Source: an uncultured Clostridium sp.
GTDB lineage: Bacteria > Bacillota > Clostridia > TANB77 > CAG-508
DNA length: 14,757 bases
NCBI GenBank assembly: GCA_900555615.1
Contig: USMB01000036.1
Coordinates: forward strand, 1 to 14,757
Direction of reading: 5' to 3'
Part shown: piece after piece, positions 13,094 to 14,757 of the stretch
Numbering within the stretch: the stretch's first letter is position 1
Layout: every line of letters begins with the position of its first letter
Notes under the pieces: generated by a model
The model's input: only the letters and a program-made list of their open reading frames with translations
Databases searched by the model: none
Told to the model about the DNA's origin: nothing
Translations under genes and position numbers: made by a program

Positions 13094-14401
13094 TTATTTA
13101 TTTAATCCTTTTCTTCCAGGGAATATTGCTATTTCTCCTAATTCATTTTCGATGTTTAATAACCTATTATATTTAGCAACTCTATCTGTTCTGCATGGTG
13201 CACCTGTTTTGATTTGTCCTGCATTTGTTGCAACTGCAACATCAGCAAGAGTTGTATCTTCTGTTTCACCACTTCTGTGTGATACAACAGCTGTATATCC
13301 GTTTTTCTTTGCTAATTCAATAGCATCTAATGTTTCTGTTAATGTTCCGATTTGGTTTAATTTGATTAAAATGCTGTTAGCAACACCTAAATCAAGACCT
13401 TTTTGTAATCTCTTCATATTTGTAACAAATAAATCATCACCAACTAATTGGATTTTGTTTCCTAATCTATCTGTTAACTTCTTCCAGTTTTCCCAATCTT
13501 CTTCTGCCAAACCATCTTCGATTGAAACAATTGGATATTTTTCTACTAATCCTGCTAAGAAATCAATCATTTCATCAGCTGTTTTTAATTCTTGTGTTTT
13601 CCAGAAATAGTAGCATCCTTCTTTTCCTATTTTTTTAGCTTCATCATACATTTCTGTTGAAGCAACATCTAATGCTAAGCATACTTCTTCTCCTGGTTTA
13701 TATCCAGCTTTTTCAATAGCTTCTACAATTAGTTTTAATGCTTCTTCATCACTTGATAAGTTTGGTGCAAATCCACCTTCATCTCCAACTCCTGAAGCTA
13801 ATCCTTTTTCTTTTAATACTTTCTTTAATGTGTGGTAAATTTCTGCACTCATACGTAGGCATTCTGTAAATGATTTTGCTCCAACTGGCATAATCATAAA
13901 TTCTTGTGTGCTTACTGTATTGTCAGCATGTTTTCCACCATTTAATATATTCATCATTGGAACTGGCATTGTTTTTGCATTTGGGCCACCAATGTATTGG
14001 TATAATTCCATTCCTAATGATTGTGCTGCTGCTTTTGCAACTGCTAATGATACACCTAATGTAGCATTTGCTCCTAATTTTCCTTTATTGTCTGTTCCAT
14101 CTAATTCGATTAATGTTTTATCAATTAATGGTTGATCATATACATTCATTCCTTCAAGTGCTGGAGCAATGATTTTATTTACATTTTCAACTGCTTTTAA
14201 AACACCTTTTCCCATATATCTTGATGGATCTCCATCTCTTAATTCAACAGCTTCAAATGCTCCTGTAGAAGCTCCTGATGGTACTAAAGCAACTCCTTCG
14301 CTTCCATCAAATGTTTCTACTGTAACTTGTACTGTTGGATTTCCTCTTGAATCTAATACTTCTAAAGCTTTTACACTTTCAATTTCTAAATAATTTTTCA
14401 T
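13094..14401 (-). CDS. eno: Enolase (phosphopyruvate hydratase)
   Basis: Glycolytic enzyme that converts 2-phosphoglycerate to phosphoenolpyruvate; cytoplasmic, Mg2+-dependent, and in many bacteria a degradosome partner. 435 residues, the usual length. Visible: VPSGASTGAFEAVELRDGD at 40-58 (mobile active-site loop), GKHADN at 156-161 with H158, GVGDEGGFAPN at 204-214 with catalytic E208, metal ligands D245, E295 (in SIEDGLAEEDW) and D322 (GDDLFVTN), catalytic K347 in LIKLNQIG, and VSHRSGETED at 373-382. All catalytic residues are intact. Start ATG at 14401 has AAAGGA about 10 nt upstream. It has its own promoter candidates and terminator, so it appears to be a single-gene unit. Confidence 0.98.
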   Translation of the reverse strand: MKNYLEIESVKALEVLDSRGNPTVQVTVETFDGSEGVALVPSGASTGAFEAVELRDGDPSRYMGKGVLKAVENVNKIIAPALEGMNVYDQPLIDKTLIELDGTDNKGKLGANATLGVSLAVAKAAAQSLGMELYQYIGGPNAKTMPVPMMNILNGGKHADNTVSTQEFMIMPVGAKSFTECLRMSAEIYHTLKKVLKEKGLASGVGDEGGFAPNLSSDEEALKLIVEAIEKAGYKPGEEVCLALDVASTEMYDEAKKIGKEGCYYFWKTQELKTADEMIDFLAGLVEKYPIVSIEDGLAEEDWENWKKLTDRLGNKIQLVGDDLFVTNMKRLQKGLDLGVANSILIKLNQIGTLTETLDAIELAKKNGYTAVVSHRSGETEDTTLADVAVATNAGQIKTGAPCRTDRVAKYNRLLNIENELGEIAIFPGRKGLNK

Positions 14402-14420
14402 AAAAATTCATTCCTTTCTT

Positions 14421-14448
14421 ATTATATCATGTATATAGTATGAAACAA
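14421..14448 (-). promoter_or_regulatory. Candidate promoter of eno
   Basis: TTGTTT (14443-14448), 16-bp spacer, TATAAT (14421-14426) with TGA before it. The predicted start (about 14414) would fall inside the AAAGGA ribosome site at 14412-14417, an awkwardly short leader. A second TATAAT at 14451-14456 would give a normal leader but has a poor -35. Either or both may be used. Confidence 0.5.
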
Positions 14449-14476
14449 TTATTATAAATGTAATCAATAAAGTAGA

Positions 14477-14757
14477 TTATTTCATAGCTTCTTCAACTGC
14501 AACAGCTACTGCAACTGATGCACCAACCATTGGGTTGTTACCCATACCGATTAATCCCATCATTTCTACGTGAGCTGGTACTGAAGATGAACCTGCAAAT
14601 TGTGCATCTGAATGCATTCTTCCCATAGTATCTGTCATACCATATGAAGCTGGTCCAGCAGCCATATTATCTGGATGAAGTGTTCTACCTGTTCCTCCAC
14701 CTGAAGCAACTGAGAAGTATTTCTTTCCTGCTTCTAGTCTTTCTTTCTTATATGTTC
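14477..14757 (-). CDS. GGGtGRT-family protein, C-terminal part (5' end beyond the window)
   Basis: 93 complete codons are visible, open to the right edge, ending in TAA. The segment SVASGGGTGRTLHPDNMAAG contains the exact G-G-G-T-G-R-T signature that names the GGGtGRT protein family, followed by a very Gly/Ala/Met-rich, highly conserved-looking tail (MGRMHSDAQFAG; MMGLIGMGNNPMVGASVAVA). Family members are about 330 residues as I recall and have no established function. The internal ATG at 14665 is not a true start, because the conserved signature lies upstream of it. It is followed 75 nt later by eno, without a visible terminator between. The glycine-rich signature suggests a nucleotide or phosphate loop, but that is inference. 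Confidence 0.8.
   Translation of the reverse strand, partial: TYKKERLEAGKKYFSVASGGGTGRTLHPDNMAAGPASYGMTDTMGRMHSDAQFAGSSSVPAHVEMMGLIGMGNNPMVGASVAVAVAVEEAMK

Noticed and set aside
13152..13610. 152-codon plus-strand frame inside eno
   Set aside because: Fully antisense to an intact enolase with all catalytic residues; no start signals.

Overview
The window is a low-GC stretch (about 30% by eye) from a Bacillota genome, most likely a Clostridia-type anaerobe. The evidence for this is the strong AGGAGG-type ribosome binding sites, sigma-A promoters with extended -10 elements, the RemA-RpoZ-Gmk-PriA-Def neighbourhood, and a GGGtGRT-family protein. Every gene I can support lies on the minus strand, so transcription runs from high to low coordinates. 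TAA, TAG and TGA are all used as ordinary stops.

In transcription order from the right edge: (1) the C-terminal part of a GGGtGRT-family protein (cut by the window edge), then enolase with its own promoter and a hairpin terminator. (2) A complete dTDP-L-rhamnose operon, rfbD-rfbA-rfbC-rfbB, behind one promoter. It converts glucose-1-phosphate and dTTP to the activated rhamnose used in surface polysaccharides. (3) A short single-gene unit at 9136-9474 with a consensus TTGACA-17-TATAAT promoter, a structured leader and a strong terminator. Its reading frame is broken by an in-frame TAG, so simple ORF calling misses it. (4) A housekeeping operon, rsmE - four-TM protein - yicC - remA - rpoZ - gmk, from a promoter at 9004-9032 to a terminator that overlaps the last codons of gmk. 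(5) An independently transcribed PIN-domain protein (4617-5441) with its own promoter and terminator, sitting between gmk and priA, genes that are usually near neighbours. (6) priA-def from its own promoter, then a membrane-anchored protein of unknown function with its own promoter, then a FucO-type iron alcohol dehydrogenase cut by the left edge.

Most of the content is core metabolism and information processing: glycolysis, nucleotide sugars, rRNA methylation, RNA turnover, omega subunit, GMP kinase, replication restart and N-terminal deformylation. The accessory-looking parts are the two single-gene cassettes (PIN protein; amber-interrupted small membrane protein) and two unrecognised membrane proteins. 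No tRNA, rRNA, CRISPR array, insertion sequence or prophage gene was seen. I found no convincing multi-gene novel system. The best candidates for a second look are the amber-interrupted cassette, the PIN cassette, and a 21-nt promoter/start-site element shared by priA and rfbD.
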